DNA of 64,000 nucleotides from Gemmatimonadota bacterium (lineage in GTDB: Bacteria > Gemmatimonadota > Gemmatimonadetes > Longimicrobiales > Gaopeijiaceae), in the NCBI GenBank assembly GCA_022823145.1, contig JAJDXS010000083.1, forward strand, positions 124,001 to 188,000, in the 5' to 3' direction. Both the position numbers and the translations under genes were made by a program. The notes beneath the pieces were generated by a model. It was not told the DNA's origin. It made no database searches and worked only from the letters and a program-made list of their open reading frames with translations. This document shows, one piece after another, positions 42,901-51,258 of the stretch. Each line of letters starts with the position of its first letter. Position 1 is the first letter of the stretch.

Positions 42901-43114
42901 TTCCAATGGCCGAAACGGAGTTCCAGTTGCGGTCCTGTTCCCAGCCCGGTCCGCCCGTCGCGGTGTAGAAGGCGACCAGCACCTGCCTGTCGGGATTGTC
43001 GGCGTCGACGGGAGTGACCGGCGGCGGCGCCACCGGCTCGGCTTCCTCCGAGCAGGCGGCCAGCGGGATGGCGCACAGGGCCGTGTGCCAGGATCTCAAA
43101 GCGGAGCGTTTCAT
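39950..43114 (-). CDS. Lipoprotein with plant-type leucine-rich repeats and a metzincin peptidase domain
   Basis: The 1054-residue predicted lipoprotein has lipobox LAAC (Cys21). A first LRR cap (LVAFYTATGGPGWEQDRNW...WYGV) leads about a dozen 24-residue repeats of the L-x-x-L-x-L-x-x-N-x-L-x-G-x-I-P type. A second cap (LALAEFHGMTDGSAW) leads about three more. From about residue 600 comes a distinct region with zinc site HEVGHNLSLRH (H814, E815, H818, H824) and a Met-turn DIMSY (M866), matching metzincin peptidases. The ATG overlaps the stop of the upstream NamZ-like gene (ATGA), with GGAAGG about 8 bases before it. Substrate unknown; host-protein, rival-cell or wall-peptide cleavage are all possible. 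Confidence 0.8.
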   Translation of the reverse strand: MKRSALRSWHTALCAIPLAACSEEAEPVAPPPVTPVDADNPDRQVLVAFYTATGGPGWEQDRNWNSVSAIGTWYGVSTNSAGFVTELELDDNNLSGSLPAQLGELAQLERLVLDGNEISGRIPPELGNLSNLTMLNLRGNSLDGPIPSELGALAMLDTLDLFNTGVSGAIPPSLGNLGSLQRLTVGWNRLSGAIPAEIGQLDNATYMNFSRNELTGTIPPELGDLDSIELLSVSRNDLTGTIPTELGNLETIEQLYLYDNLLTGEIPAVMGQLSRLDLLWIDRNQLTGPIPEEFANLTALEDLRAYENRLSGGIPAYLGGFPLRILYLHENAFSGGIPAEIGSIGTLEYLTLSDNPELVGLLPRSLLAIEHLQRLVFQDTGLCPQVDGEFQEWLQGVPARSEVECDIGQVERLALAEFHGMTDGSAWRNSGAWGIGAEVGDWYGVTSEDGRVVDLSLPDNGLAGPMPAEIANLTELRVIDLSGNDLAGTMPGAIAGLSEMTELRVGGNTGLEGALPFGLRQLDRLRVLDFDETGLCASPSANFQAWFTAVAETAGAICDNPDQVTVSLENVYLTQSVQTPQRRVRLVANRDALLRAFVTAEEPRGYFEPEVVAVFTSFGEERHRVVMTRDDNQIAAEVDEGDLALSYNAVIPAEVIATGLQMAVEVDPDGTLPLTEESRTRFPPSASVLLDVVEVPPMHLTVVPVLAAEAADTSFLAWARDIDGDSPQVGLLRHSFPFAEFSASSHDVYVTSLDLRPTSGQVALLGELDALRTSEGGTGYYYGVADMTGASAGGRGRLPGWVGMGRASPNTLAHEVGHNLSLRHAPCGGPEGVDPAFPYRDGGIGYWGYDFRFGSALSPDRSKDIMSYCRTSPWISDYHYNKVIEHRAEVSGDIAGARLAAAEPPSDMLVLWGGVADGEILLEPAYSMRAAPRLPEDAGPYRIRGVGSDGRTLLALDFTPGEDAYGDRHFFFTVPIEPEWEGALERIVLTGPEGMVAVERDDERAITVVTERGTGRIRAILRDWEGAPPVVLGDPGELEVRTTHNIGEAVRLRR

Positions 43115-44400
43115 TCCCCGTCCTTCCGGTAAAGCAGATATGGCTCGCGGCGGGCCAGGTAGTCGTTCAGCCCCTCCCCCCACTCGTCCGCCAACGCCTG
43201 ATAGGACACCCCGGCGTCCAGAGCGTTCCGCAGCGCATCGGTGCCTGCGAGCCGGTCGAAGTGCCCCACGCGCCAGTCCCAGCGCTCTCCCGACATCGCC
43301 CTGATCTCCACCAACAGCGCCAGAGCCGCCAGCGTGGGGTCGTAAGCCGGTCCGTCCGATTCCAGCCGCACCCCGCCGACCTCGCCCCCCTCGAACTTGC
43401 CGTCGCCGGGATTCTCCGGCGTGAAACGGACCGGGACGAAGCGCGCGTCCGGCACCTCCAGCGCCGTCAGCCGCGCCGCGAGTCCCTCTCCGTCGAGCCA
43501 CGGAGCGCCCACCTGCTGGAACGCCCGATCCGTCCCGCGCCCGACCGAAATCGGCGTACCCTCGAAGAGACAGGTGCCCGGATAGTGCAGTGCGCTTTCC
43601 ACCGACGGCATGTTGGGCGAGGGAGCAATCCACGGAATGCCGGTGTCCTCGAATGGCATTGTCCGCTCCCAGCCATCCGCGACGGCGACGCTCAGGTCGA
43701 CGCGGACGCCGAATTCGCCAACCGCCATCCGCGCGAACTCGCCCGCCGTGAGTCCGTGCCGCATGGGGATGGAGTACAGGCCCACGAAGGAGGAGTAGTC
43801 AGGGTCGAGGATGTTGCCCTGCACGGGATCGCCGCCGATCGGGTTGGGGCGGTCGAGGACCACGAAGGGAATGCCGCGCTCTCCCGCCGCCTCCATGGCC
43901 AGTGCCATGGTGGACAGGTAGGTGTAGTAGCGCGCCCCCACGTCCTGTATGTCGAAGAGCAGCACCTCGACCCCTTCCAGCATCTCGTCGGTCGGCTTCC
44001 TGGTCTCGCCGTAAAGCGAGTGAACCGGCAGCCCGGTGCGCTCGTCGATCCCGTCCTCGATCCGCACGCCGGCCTCGGCGCTGCCCCGGATCCCGTGCTC
44101 CGGAGAGTAGAGCGCGATCAGTTCGACCTCGGGGTGGGCGGCCAGAAGGTCGATCGAGGGCGTACCGCTCCGGTCCCTGCCGGTGTGGTTGGTGACGAGC
44201 CCCACTCTTCGACCCCGCACCAGTGCCAGCGAGTCGCTCAGCAGCACCTCGATACCGGGCCGCACGTTGCGTTCCTGCGTGGGCGGTGCGGCCTGGGCGG
44301 GACCATCGGGAGCGCTCCCGGGTTGTCCGGCGTCGGCGCCCGCTGAACAGGCCGTGGTCGCCAGCATCAACAGGCCGGCTGCGGGAAGTCGTAGGTACAT
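43111..44400 (-). CDS. DUF1343 / NamZ-like exo-beta-N-acetylmuramidase lipoprotein
   Basis: The 429-residue predicted lipoprotein (lipobox TTAC, Cys18) carries DUF1343 landmarks VGLVTNHTGRDRSG, LYSPEHGIRG (99-106), LFDIQDVGARYYTYLSTM, VLDRPNPIGG, PSPNMPSVESALHYPGTCLFEGT and PWLDGEGLAARL. The founding characterised member, NamZ, removes MurNAc from the non-reducing end of peptidoglycan (glycoside hydrolase family 171). It lies divergent to two NagZ-type genes, whose products remove GlcNAc, so the enzymes together could strip glycan chains from the end. The start is the ATG at 44400, which places the signal peptide directly at the N-terminus. Confidence 0.85.
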   Translation of the reverse strand: MYLRLPAAGLLMLATTACSAGADAGQPGSAPDGPAQAAPPTQERNVRPGIEVLLSDSLALVRGRRVGLVTNHTGRDRSGTPSIDLLAAHPEVELIALYSPEHGIRGSAEAGVRIEDGIDERTGLPVHSLYGETRKPTDEMLEGVEVLLFDIQDVGARYYTYLSTMALAMEAAGERGIPFVVLDRPNPIGGDPVQGNILDPDYSSFVGLYSIPMRHGLTAGEFARMAVGEFGVRVDLSVAVADGWERTMPFEDTGIPWIAPSPNMPSVESALHYPGTCLFEGTPISVGRGTDRAFQQVGAPWLDGEGLAARLTALEVPDARFVPVRFTPENPGDGKFEGGEVGGVRLESDGPAYDPTLAALALLVEIRAMSGERWDWRVGHFDRLAGTDALRNALDAGVSYQALADEWGEGLNDYLARREPYLLYRKDGE

Positions 44401-44579
44401 GAGGCGGATGACCCGATGGGAGTGTAGGGGCGTGCACGCCTCGCGAAACTGTGTCCTGTCCGCGAGGGCGGTCAAGCGGGCCAATCGGCGAGCCAAGGTT
44501 GGCGGGCGCCCGACAAGGCGTTTCAAGTTATCTTGCAAGATGGCGGGTGCCCTCCCACTATACAGCGCACATTGATCCT
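44401..44579. promoter_or_regulatory. Divergent promoter region of the peptidoglycan-salvage genes
   Basis: These 179 bases separate the NamZ-like and first NagZ-like genes. CCTCGCG (44439-44445) and CGCGAGG (44461-44467) form a 7-base inverted repeat with a 15-base loop. TTGCAA (44533-44538) lies inside the palindrome CTTGCAAG, and CTATACAG (44558-44565) is a -10-like motif, but their spacing of 20 is too long for a standard pair. On the opposite strand TGTATAGT reads as an extended -10. Both transcripts probably start here. Confidence 0.4.
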
Positions 44580-46553
44580 GTGAGCCGACGATTGTCCACC
44601 CAGTCCGCGCCGCGCCCTGTCGCTGTTCGCGGCCGTCCACGAACATCGCCCTGGACCTCGCTCTGCCTGTCGGCGCTCCTGCTGACGCTGGCTTCATGCA
44701 CCCGCTCCGGCAGAATTCCGCCCCCCAATGTTGCGCAGGAACCGCCGCCCGCAGCCGTTCCGCTGGAAACTCCCGACCCGGCGCCCCCGGAGGAGGCTCC
44801 TCCCGCACTGCAACCCGCGCCGTATCGGCTCGACCCCCCGGGCGACGACTGGTACGACGGCCGGAGCTGGACCGAGCAGACGCTTGAGACCCTGACCCTC
44901 GAGGAGAAGGTCAGTCAGCTGATGATGCCGATCCTCATCGGCGACTATGCGCCGGAAGGAACGTCGGCCGGCCGCCGCGCGCGCGCCCTCATCGAGGAAC
45001 ACCAGGTCGGCGGCATCATCATATCGGTGGGGTCGCCCACGGAAGTGGCCGCCAAGCTCAACTGGCTCCAGTCGCTTTCCACGCTGCCGCTCCTGATCGG
45101 CTCGGATCTCGAGGCGGGTGCGGGCTTCCGCTTCGACGGCGTGATCCACGCGCCCACCAACATCTGGCTCGGCGGCGCGACGCGCTTCCCGGCGCTGATG
45201 GCGGTCGGTGCCGCGGGCGATCCCGGCATGGCCTACGAGATGGGGCGCGTTACCGCGCTCGAAGCCCGGGCCATCGGCGTCCACGTGCCCTTCGCGCCGG
45301 TGCTCGACGTCAACAACAACCCCGAAAACCCCGTCATCAACGTGCGTTCCTTCGGCGAGGACCCGAAGCGGGTGGCGGCTCTGGGCACCGCTTTCGTGCG
45401 GGGAATGCAGGATCACGGTGCCATCGCCACCGCCAAGCACTTCCCCGGGCACGGTGACACCGGCGTCGACTCGCACCTGGCGCTGCCGGTGATCCGGGTC
45501 AGCCGCGAGCGCATGGACTCGGTGGAGCTTCTGCCCTTCCGCCGCGCGGTGGACGTGGGGCTCGGGGCGGTCATGACCGCGCACATCACGGTGCCGGAGA
45601 TCACCGGGGCGCGCACGCCCGCAACCCTGGCACCCGAGGTGCTGACTTCGCTGCTGCGCGACGAGATGGGATTCGGCGGCCTCGTGTTCACGGACGCCAT
45701 GGACATGGCGGCTGTGGACAGGATGTTCCAGCGCGGCGAGGCGGCAGTGAGGGCGCTCGAAGCCGGTTCCGACGTGATCCTCATGCCGCCCGACCTCGCC
45801 GCCGCCCGCGCCGGGATCATCTCGGCGGTCGAGTCCGGGCGCCTGTCCGAAGACCGCATCGACCGATCGGTGCGCCGCATCCTGCGCGCCAAGGAGTCGC
45901 TGGGCCTGCACCGCCAACGCGCTGTCGATCTGAACCGTGTGCGGAGGGTGGTGGGTGTGCAGGCCCACCAGGCCGTCGCCCGCCGGGTGGCCGATCGATC
46001 CGTGACCGTTCTCAAGGACGAGCGCGACCTGCTGCCCCTCCTCGGAACGCCTGGAGCCAACGTCTATTCCGTCACCTATCGCCGTCCCACCGACCTGCGC
46101 GCGGGCCGATCCTTCAATGCCGGCCTCCGGCAAACGTACCGCCGGCTCCGCACCGTAAACGTGGACCCCGGGACGACCCGGGCGGAGTACGACAACATCC
46201 TCGCCCGGGCACGCGGAATGGACCTCACCATCGTCTCGCTCCACGTGGGCGTGCGTACGGCCTCGGGATCGGTCGCGCTCCCCGAAGCGGCGCTGCGGTT
46301 CGTCAGGGCCCTGGCCAACTCATCCAGGCCCTACATCCTGGTCGCCTTCGGGAACCCATACCTGCTCTCGGAGTTTCCCGAGGTCCAGACGTACATGACG
46401 GCATGGTCGGGCGTGCCCGTCGCCGAGCGGGCCGCGGCCGACGCGATCCTGGGCCGCATAGCCGTGACCGGCCGCGCGCCGACCCGAATCGCGGGTTTCC
46501 GGATCGGAGACGGGCTGCAGATTCCGGCGCGCGGCGACACGGCCAGGAATTGA
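44580..46553 (+). CDS. NagZ-type GH3 beta-N-acetylglucosaminidase lipoprotein (first copy)
   Basis: The 657-residue predicted lipoprotein (lipobox LASC, Cys40) has a Pro-rich linker to about residue 95, then a GH3 domain. KHFPGHGD (286-293) with the following DSH is the NagZ His-Asp acid/base loop, and the nucleophile is D372 in VFTDAMDM. A second, C-terminal Rossmann-like domain (SVTYRRPTDL...VAFGNPYLLSEF) makes it a two-domain NagZ as in Bacillus and Bacteroidetes rather than the short cytoplasmic enterobacterial form. I chose the GTG at 44580 to keep a normal signal peptide; the frame is open further upstream. It would release GlcNAc from muropeptides outside the cytoplasm. It overlaps the next gene (TTGA). 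Confidence 0.85.
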   Translation: MSRRLSTQSAPRPVAVRGRPRTSPWTSLCLSALLLTLASCTRSGRIPPPNVAQEPPPAAVPLETPDPAPPEEAPPALQPAPYRLDPPGDDWYDGRSWTEQTLETLTLEEKVSQLMMPILIGDYAPEGTSAGRRARALIEEHQVGGIIISVGSPTEVAAKLNWLQSLSTLPLLIGSDLEAGAGFRFDGVIHAPTNIWLGGATRFPALMAVGAAGDPGMAYEMGRVTALEARAIGVHVPFAPVLDVNNNPENPVINVRSFGEDPKRVAALGTAFVRGMQDHGAIATAKHFPGHGDTGVDSHLALPVIRVSRERMDSVELLPFRRAVDVGLGAVMTAHITVPEITGARTPATLAPEVLTSLLRDEMGFGGLVFTDAMDMAAVDRMFQRGEAAVRALEAGSDVILMPPDLAAARAGIISAVESGRLSEDRIDRSVRRILRAKESLGLHRQRAVDLNRVRRVVGVQAHQAVARRVADRSVTVLKDERDLLPLLGTPGANVYSVTYRRPTDLRAGRSFNAGLRQTYRRLRTVNVDPGTTRAEYDNILARARGMDLTIVSLHVGVRTASGSVALPEAALRFVRALANSSRPYILVAFGNPYLLSEFPEVQTYMTAWSGVPVAERAAADAILGRIAVTGRAPTRIAGFRIGDGLQIPARGDTARN

Positions 46554-49500
46554 CGGCGCGACCCGGGCTCGTAACCCTGGCCGCCGCCGCGGCCACGATC
46601 GCCGCTTCGTGCACGGGCGCAACTGCGCCAACCGCGGGTCCAACACCACCCGGAATGCCCGCCGGCGAGGCCCTTCGGCCCGCCACCTCCCTTGACGCCG
46701 ATGCCCGGCGCTGGGTGGATGAAACGCTCGCAACCCTGACGTTGCGTCAGGCCGTCGCCCAGCTGGTGATTCCCTGGATCCCCGGCGGGTACGCGTCCGA
46801 GAGCGACCCGGACTTCCAGGAGCTGCTGGGTTGGGTCGAAGACGGTCTCGGCGGCGTTTCCATATCCATCGGAGTGCCCGACGCCTACGTGGCGAAGCTG
46901 AACCGTCTCCAGTCCCGTGCCCGCGTACCGCTCCTGGTCACCTCGGACTTCGAGAACGGCGGCCCGGGGATGCGCATCAACCACAGCTATGCCCTCCCGT
47001 CGCTGCTCGCGCAGGGCGGCGGCACCAGCTTCCCGCCCACCATGGCCTTCGGCGCGGCCGGCGACGAAGACCTCGCCTTCGAATACGGCCAGGTCACGGC
47101 GGCGGAAGCGCGCGCGGTGGGTGTGCACTGGCTCTTCGCCCCCGTGCTCGACGTCAACAGCAACCCGGACAACCCGGTCATCAACACCCGTTCCTTCGGC
47201 GCCGATACCGATGCGGTGGGCCGGCTCGGAGCCGCATTCATCCGGGGCGCGCGGGCCGGTGGCGCGCTCACGACCGCAAAGCACTACCCGGGGCACGGCG
47301 ACACCCGCACCGACTCGCACATCGAGTTGCCCGTGATCGCCGCCGACCGCGAGCGCCTCGACCGCGTGGAGCTTCTCCCGTTCCGGATGGCGGTCGATGC
47401 GGGCGTGGACGCGGTCATGACGGCGCACGTAGCGGTGCCGGGCGTGCTGGGCGATGACGTCCCCGCCACCATGTCGCCCTACTTCATGACCGAGCTGCTT
47501 CGCGTCGAAATGGGCTTCGACGGCATCCTCTTCACCGATGCGCTGCGCATGGGAGCGATCACCGACGGCTACGGGGCGGGGGAGGCGGCGGTGCTCTCGC
47601 TCGAGGCCGGGTCGGACGTGCTGCTCGCGCCCGCCGACGTCGTCACGACCATCGACGCCGTAGAAGCCGCGGTGCTGTCGGGTCGGATGAGCCGCGCACG
47701 GATCGACCTCTCGGTGCGCCGCCTCCTCGAAGCCAAGGCCAGGCTCGGTCTGCACCGGGGCAGCCGGGTGGATCCGGCGGCCGTTGCGTCCCGCGTCGGC
47801 ACGGCGGAACACCGCGCCACGGCCGACCGGGCGGCGGCGGCCTCGCTCACCCTGGCGCGCGACCAGGGCGGCGCCGTCCCGCTCGACCCCAATGCCACGA
47901 TCCTGAGCGTCACCTACGCCCGGCCCGACGACCTCCTCGCCGGCAGGACCTTCAACACCACGCTGCGTGGTGTCGCAGCGCGAGTCTCCACCGCACGGGT
48001 CGGACCCGACACCCCGTGGCCGGTCTACGACTCGCTCCTGCACGCTGCCCGCGAGGCCGACGCGGTCATCGTCGGCGCCCACGTCCCGCCGCGCTCCGGA
48101 GCCGGTTCGGTGGGGGTTCCCGAGGCGTTCCGCACCTTTGTGCAAGCCGCGAACCGCATCGAGGGCACCGGTGCGATCGTCATCTCCTTCGGCAACCCCT
48201 ACCTCCTCTCCGCCTTCCCCGCCGCCGGCACCTACCTTGCAGCGTGGGGTGGCTGGGAAGTCTCACAGCGGGCGGCGGCGCGCGCCGTCGCGGGCGTGGC
48301 CCCGATCACCGGACGGCTCCCCATCTCCATCCCGCCGCTCCACGACATCGGCGAGGGTCTCGACCGCGCCATAAGCCCCCAGGTGGCGGCCCGCGACCTC
48401 GGCGCCCGCATCGATCCCCTGCAGGAGGCCGGCTTCGTCCCGGGAGTCCGCGACAGCACTGCCGAAACCGCCACAGGCACCGGAGCCCAAACCGCAACCG
48501 GCGGCCCCGGCAGGTGGCAGCCGCACCCGTCCATCCCGCCCTGCGAGGACCTCACCCCCGCAGGGCCGCTCACCGAGCCCGCGCCGCCCGACGCCGCCAA
48601 CCCCGACGACCTCGCCGACACCTTCTGCCGCAATGGCGCCGCCATCGTCTCTCCCCGCGAAGTCGACCCCGCCCGGGTCGGCCTCAGCCCGGACTCCCTC
48701 GCCGCCCTGGACGACCTCATCCTGGCCGCCCTCGCCGATTCCGCGGCCTCGGGCGCCGCCCTGGCGGTCATCCGCCGCGGCCAACTCGTGCGGCTCCGTG
48801 GCTACGGGCGGCTCGACCACGACGAGGCCGCGCCCCCCGTCACCCCGGCCTCGATCTTCGACATGGCGTCGCTCACCAAGGTCGTGGGCACCACGACGGC
48901 CGCCACCATCCTCGTCCAGCGCGGCGCCATCTCGCTCGACGACCGCGTCACCGACCATCTCCCCTGGTGGGGCGCGGGCGATCCCGCCAAATCGCAGGTC
49001 ACGATCCGCCACCTCCTGGTGCACCAGGGCGGCCTCCCCCCCTTCCGCCGCTTCTTCCTCGAGATGCAGGGCCGCGAAGCCTACGAAGACGCCATCGGCG
49101 CCCTCCCCCTCGACTACACCCCCGGCGACAGCACCGTCTATTCCGACATCGGCCTCATGACCGTCGCGTTCATCGTCGAAGAGGTCACCGGCCGCCCCCT
49201 CGACGACTTCCTGCGCGGCGAAGTCTGGGGCCCGCTCGGCATGGCCGACACCGGCTTCACCCCCGACCCCGGGCTCTGGCACCGCGTCGCCACCACCGAA
49301 CTCGACGAAGGCTACCGCGGATACCACGTCCACGGCGTCGTGCACGACGAGAACGCGCACGCCATCGGCGGCGTCGCCGGCCACGCCGGGCTCTTCAGCT
49401 CGGCCCGCGACCTTGCCGTCTTCGCCCAGCTGATGCTCGACCGCGGCGTCGCCGGACCCTGCCGCGCCGACCCCGTCTCGGGCCTGCCCTGCCACCGTCC

Positions 49501-49834
49501 CCGCTTCCACCCCGCCGCCGTCTTCGCCCCGGGATGGGTCGACCGCATCACCCGCCGCCAGTCCGACACCTCCACCCGCGCCATAGGATGGGACACCCCG
49601 TCCCCGCGCTCCTCCGCCGGCGGCTACTTCTCCGCCCGCTCCTTCGGCCACACCGGCTACACCGGCACGTCGATCTGGATCGACCCCACGCAGGATCTGG
49701 CCGTCATCCTCCTCACCAACCGCGTCAACCCGACCCGCAACAACTCGAAGCACGTGCCGCTCCGCCGCGAGGTCCACGACCGCGTCGCCCGCGCGATCAC
49801 CGACACGCCCCCCGGGCCGCGCGAGCGTCGATGA
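46550..49834 (+). CDS. NagZ-type GH3 hexosaminidase fused to a serine beta-lactamase-like domain
   Basis: The 1094-residue predicted lipoprotein (lipobox AASC, Cys21) is a paralogue of the preceding gene. GH3 motifs are KHYPGHGD (244-251) and nucleophile D330 in FTDALRM; the Rossmann-like domain runs to about 600. A Pro/Thr-rich linker leads to a class C-like serine hydrolase from about 690, with S774-L-T-K777, Y864-S-D866 and H1034-T-G. Class C enzymes have YxN; YSD is usual in esterase/D,D-peptidase-like relatives, so a peptide-trimming or amidase-like activity is more likely than antibiotic resistance. GH3-beta-lactamase fusions are known in Bacteroidetes. It starts at a TTG overlapping the previous stop and overlaps the transporter start (ATGA). 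Confidence 0.85.
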   Translation: MTARPGLVTLAAAAATIAASCTGATAPTAGPTPPGMPAGEALRPATSLDADARRWVDETLATLTLRQAVAQLVIPWIPGGYASESDPDFQELLGWVEDGLGGVSISIGVPDAYVAKLNRLQSRARVPLLVTSDFENGGPGMRINHSYALPSLLAQGGGTSFPPTMAFGAAGDEDLAFEYGQVTAAEARAVGVHWLFAPVLDVNSNPDNPVINTRSFGADTDAVGRLGAAFIRGARAGGALTTAKHYPGHGDTRTDSHIELPVIAADRERLDRVELLPFRMAVDAGVDAVMTAHVAVPGVLGDDVPATMSPYFMTELLRVEMGFDGILFTDALRMGAITDGYGAGEAAVLSLEAGSDVLLAPADVVTTIDAVEAAVLSGRMSRARIDLSVRRLLEAKARLGLHRGSRVDPAAVASRVGTAEHRATADRAAAASLTLARDQGGAVPLDPNATILSVTYARPDDLLAGRTFNTTLRGVAARVSTARVGPDTPWPVYDSLLHAAREADAVIVGAHVPPRSGAGSVGVPEAFRTFVQAANRIEGTGAIVISFGNPYLLSAFPAAGTYLAAWGGWEVSQRAAARAVAGVAPITGRLPISIPPLHDIGEGLDRAISPQVAARDLGARIDPLQEAGFVPGVRDSTAETATGTGAQTATGGPGRWQPHPSIPPCEDLTPAGPLTEPAPPDAANPDDLADTFCRNGAAIVSPREVDPARVGLSPDSLAALDDLILAALADSAASGAALAVIRRGQLVRLRGYGRLDHDEAAPPVTPASIFDMASLTKVVGTTTAATILVQRGAISLDDRVTDHLPWWGAGDPAKSQVTIRHLLVHQGGLPPFRRFFLEMQGREAYEDAIGALPLDYTPGDSTVYSDIGLMTVAFIVEEVTGRPLDDFLRGEVWGPLGMADTGFTPDPGLWHRVATTELDEGYRGYHVHGVVHDENAHAIGGVAGHAGLFSSARDLAVFAQLMLDRGVAGPCRADPVSGLPCHRPRFHPAAVFAPGWVDRITRRQSDTSTRAIGWDTPSPRSSAGGYFSARSFGHTGYTGTSIWIDPTQDLAVILLTNRVNPTRNNSKHVPLRREVHDRVARAITDTPPGPRERR

Positions 49835-51258
49835 CCACCTTCGGCGGCACCGACTTCGCCGTACTCGTCATCTACATCGCCGCCGTAACGGCGTGGGGAG
49901 CCTGGCTGGGCCGAGCCAACCGCGGCGCCACCGACTACTTCCTCGGAAGCCGCAACCTGCCCTGGTGGGCCGTGATGCTCTCGGTGGTCGCGACCGAAAC
50001 GTCGACCCTCACCTTCCTCTCCATCCCCGGCATCGCCTACCTCGGCACCCTCGCGTTCCTCCAGCTGGCCCTGGGCTACCTCGCAGGCCGCATCGTCGTC
50101 GCGCGCGTCCTCCTGCCGGCGTACTACCGCGGTGAGCTGTCGACCGCATACGCGCTCCTCGAGACCCGATTCGGCACCGCCGCTCGCCGCTACGCCTCGG
50201 GCGTCTTCATGGTTACGCGCCTGCTGGCCGACTCCGTGCGCCTCTTCGCCACGGCGATTCCCCTCGCGCTGATCACCGGCTGGTCGTACCCGGCGTCGAT
50301 TCTTGTGATCGGCGCGGCGACGCTGGTCTACACGTATCAGGGCGGCATCAGGGCGGTGGTGTGGGTGGATGCGCTGCAGATGGTGCTCTACGTCGGCGGC
50401 GGGCTGATCGCGCTCATCCTGCTCCAGGGCGCGGTCGAGGGGGGATGGGCCGCGATCCTCGACCAGGCCTCGTCGGCCGGCAAGCTGGCTGCCCTCGACT
50501 TCTCGGCTTCGCCCGCGGTGGCCTACACCTTCTGGGCGGGACTCGTGGGCGGCGGGTTCCTCTCGATGGCGTCGCACGGCACCGACCAGCTCATCGTGCA
50601 GCGCCTCCTGACCTGCCGCGACGTGCGCCACAGCCAGCGCGCCCTGATCGGCAGCGGCGTCGTGGTGATCGCCCAGTTCGCGCTCTTCCTCTTCGTTGGC
50701 CTCGGCCTCTGGGTCTTCTTCGACGGGCGCGCCTTCGACAGCTCGGACGAGATCTTCGCGCGCTTCATCATCGACGAGATGCCGACCGGACTGCGCGGCC
50801 TCCTGATCGCCGGGGTCTTCGCGGCCGCCATGTCGTCGCTCTCGTCGTCGATCAACTCGCTGGCGTCCGCGAGCGCCTACGACTTCTGGGGCCCGCTGAC
50901 CGGCCGAACGGGCGACCGCCCGGTGATGATCGCCGGCAAGGTGTTCACCTTGGTGTGGGCAGGCCTCCTCATCGCGGGCGCAATCGTCTTCATCCCGCTC
51001 TCGCGCGGAACGGCGGCGGTGGAGGTCGCGCTCGCGGCCGCCTCGATGGCGTACGGAGGGCTGCTCGGCGCCTTCGCGCTGGGCGTCCTCACGCGGCGCG
51101 TCAGCCAGACCGGCGCGCTCGTCGGCATGACGGCCGGGGTCGGCACGGTGGTCGCGATCTGGGCGACCGCGCGCGACACGGTGGCGTGGCCCTGGTTCGT
51201 CTTCATCGGGCTGGTCGTGACGCTCGCGGCGGGGTCCCTCTTCCGGCGGCGAGGGTGA
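49831..51258 (+). CDS. Sodium:solute symporter family transporter (candidate MurNAc/amino-sugar importer)
   Basis: The 475-residue polytopic inner-membrane protein has about 12-13 hydrophobic segments. It shows SSS-family features: TDYFLGSRNLPWWAVMLSVVATETSTLTFLSIPG in TM1-TM2, the TYQGGIRAVVWVDALQ block, and AAAMSSLSSSINSLAS, the TM8 serine-rich Na+ site. It overlaps the fused NagZ gene before it and the kinase after it, so its substrate is most likely a sugar or small muropeptide released by those enzymes. Similar symporters beside MurK and MurQ serve as MurNAc importers in some Bacteroidetes; that comparison is from memory and the substrate here is inference. Confidence 0.85.
   Translation: MTTFGGTDFAVLVIYIAAVTAWGAWLGRANRGATDYFLGSRNLPWWAVMLSVVATETSTLTFLSIPGIAYLGTLAFLQLALGYLAGRIVVARVLLPAYYRGELSTAYALLETRFGTAARRYASGVFMVTRLLADSVRLFATAIPLALITGWSYPASILVIGAATLVYTYQGGIRAVVWVDALQMVLYVGGGLIALILLQGAVEGGWAAILDQASSAGKLAALDFSASPAVAYTFWAGLVGGGFLSMASHGTDQLIVQRLLTCRDVRHSQRALIGSGVVVIAQFALFLFVGLGLWVFFDGRAFDSSDEIFARFIIDEMPTGLRGLLIAGVFAAAMSSLSSSINSLASASAYDFWGPLTGRTGDRPVMIAGKVFTLVWAGLLIAGAIVFIPLSRGTAAVEVALAAASMAYGGLLGAFALGVLTRRVSQTGALVGMTAGVGTVVAIWATARDTVAWPWFVFIGLVVTLAAGSLFRRRG

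Noticed and set aside
39833..43132. A 1099-codon rightward frame opposite the LRR-metzincin gene
   Set aside because: The leftward frame has lipobox, periodic LRRs and a zinc site; the rightward one shows only its mirrored periodicity and low-complexity composition.
48690..49834. Antibiotic-resistance beta-lactamase
   Set aside because: The domain is fused to a NagZ-type enzyme, has YSD instead of YxN and sits in a wall-salvage operon, so wall trimming is more likely than drug resistance.
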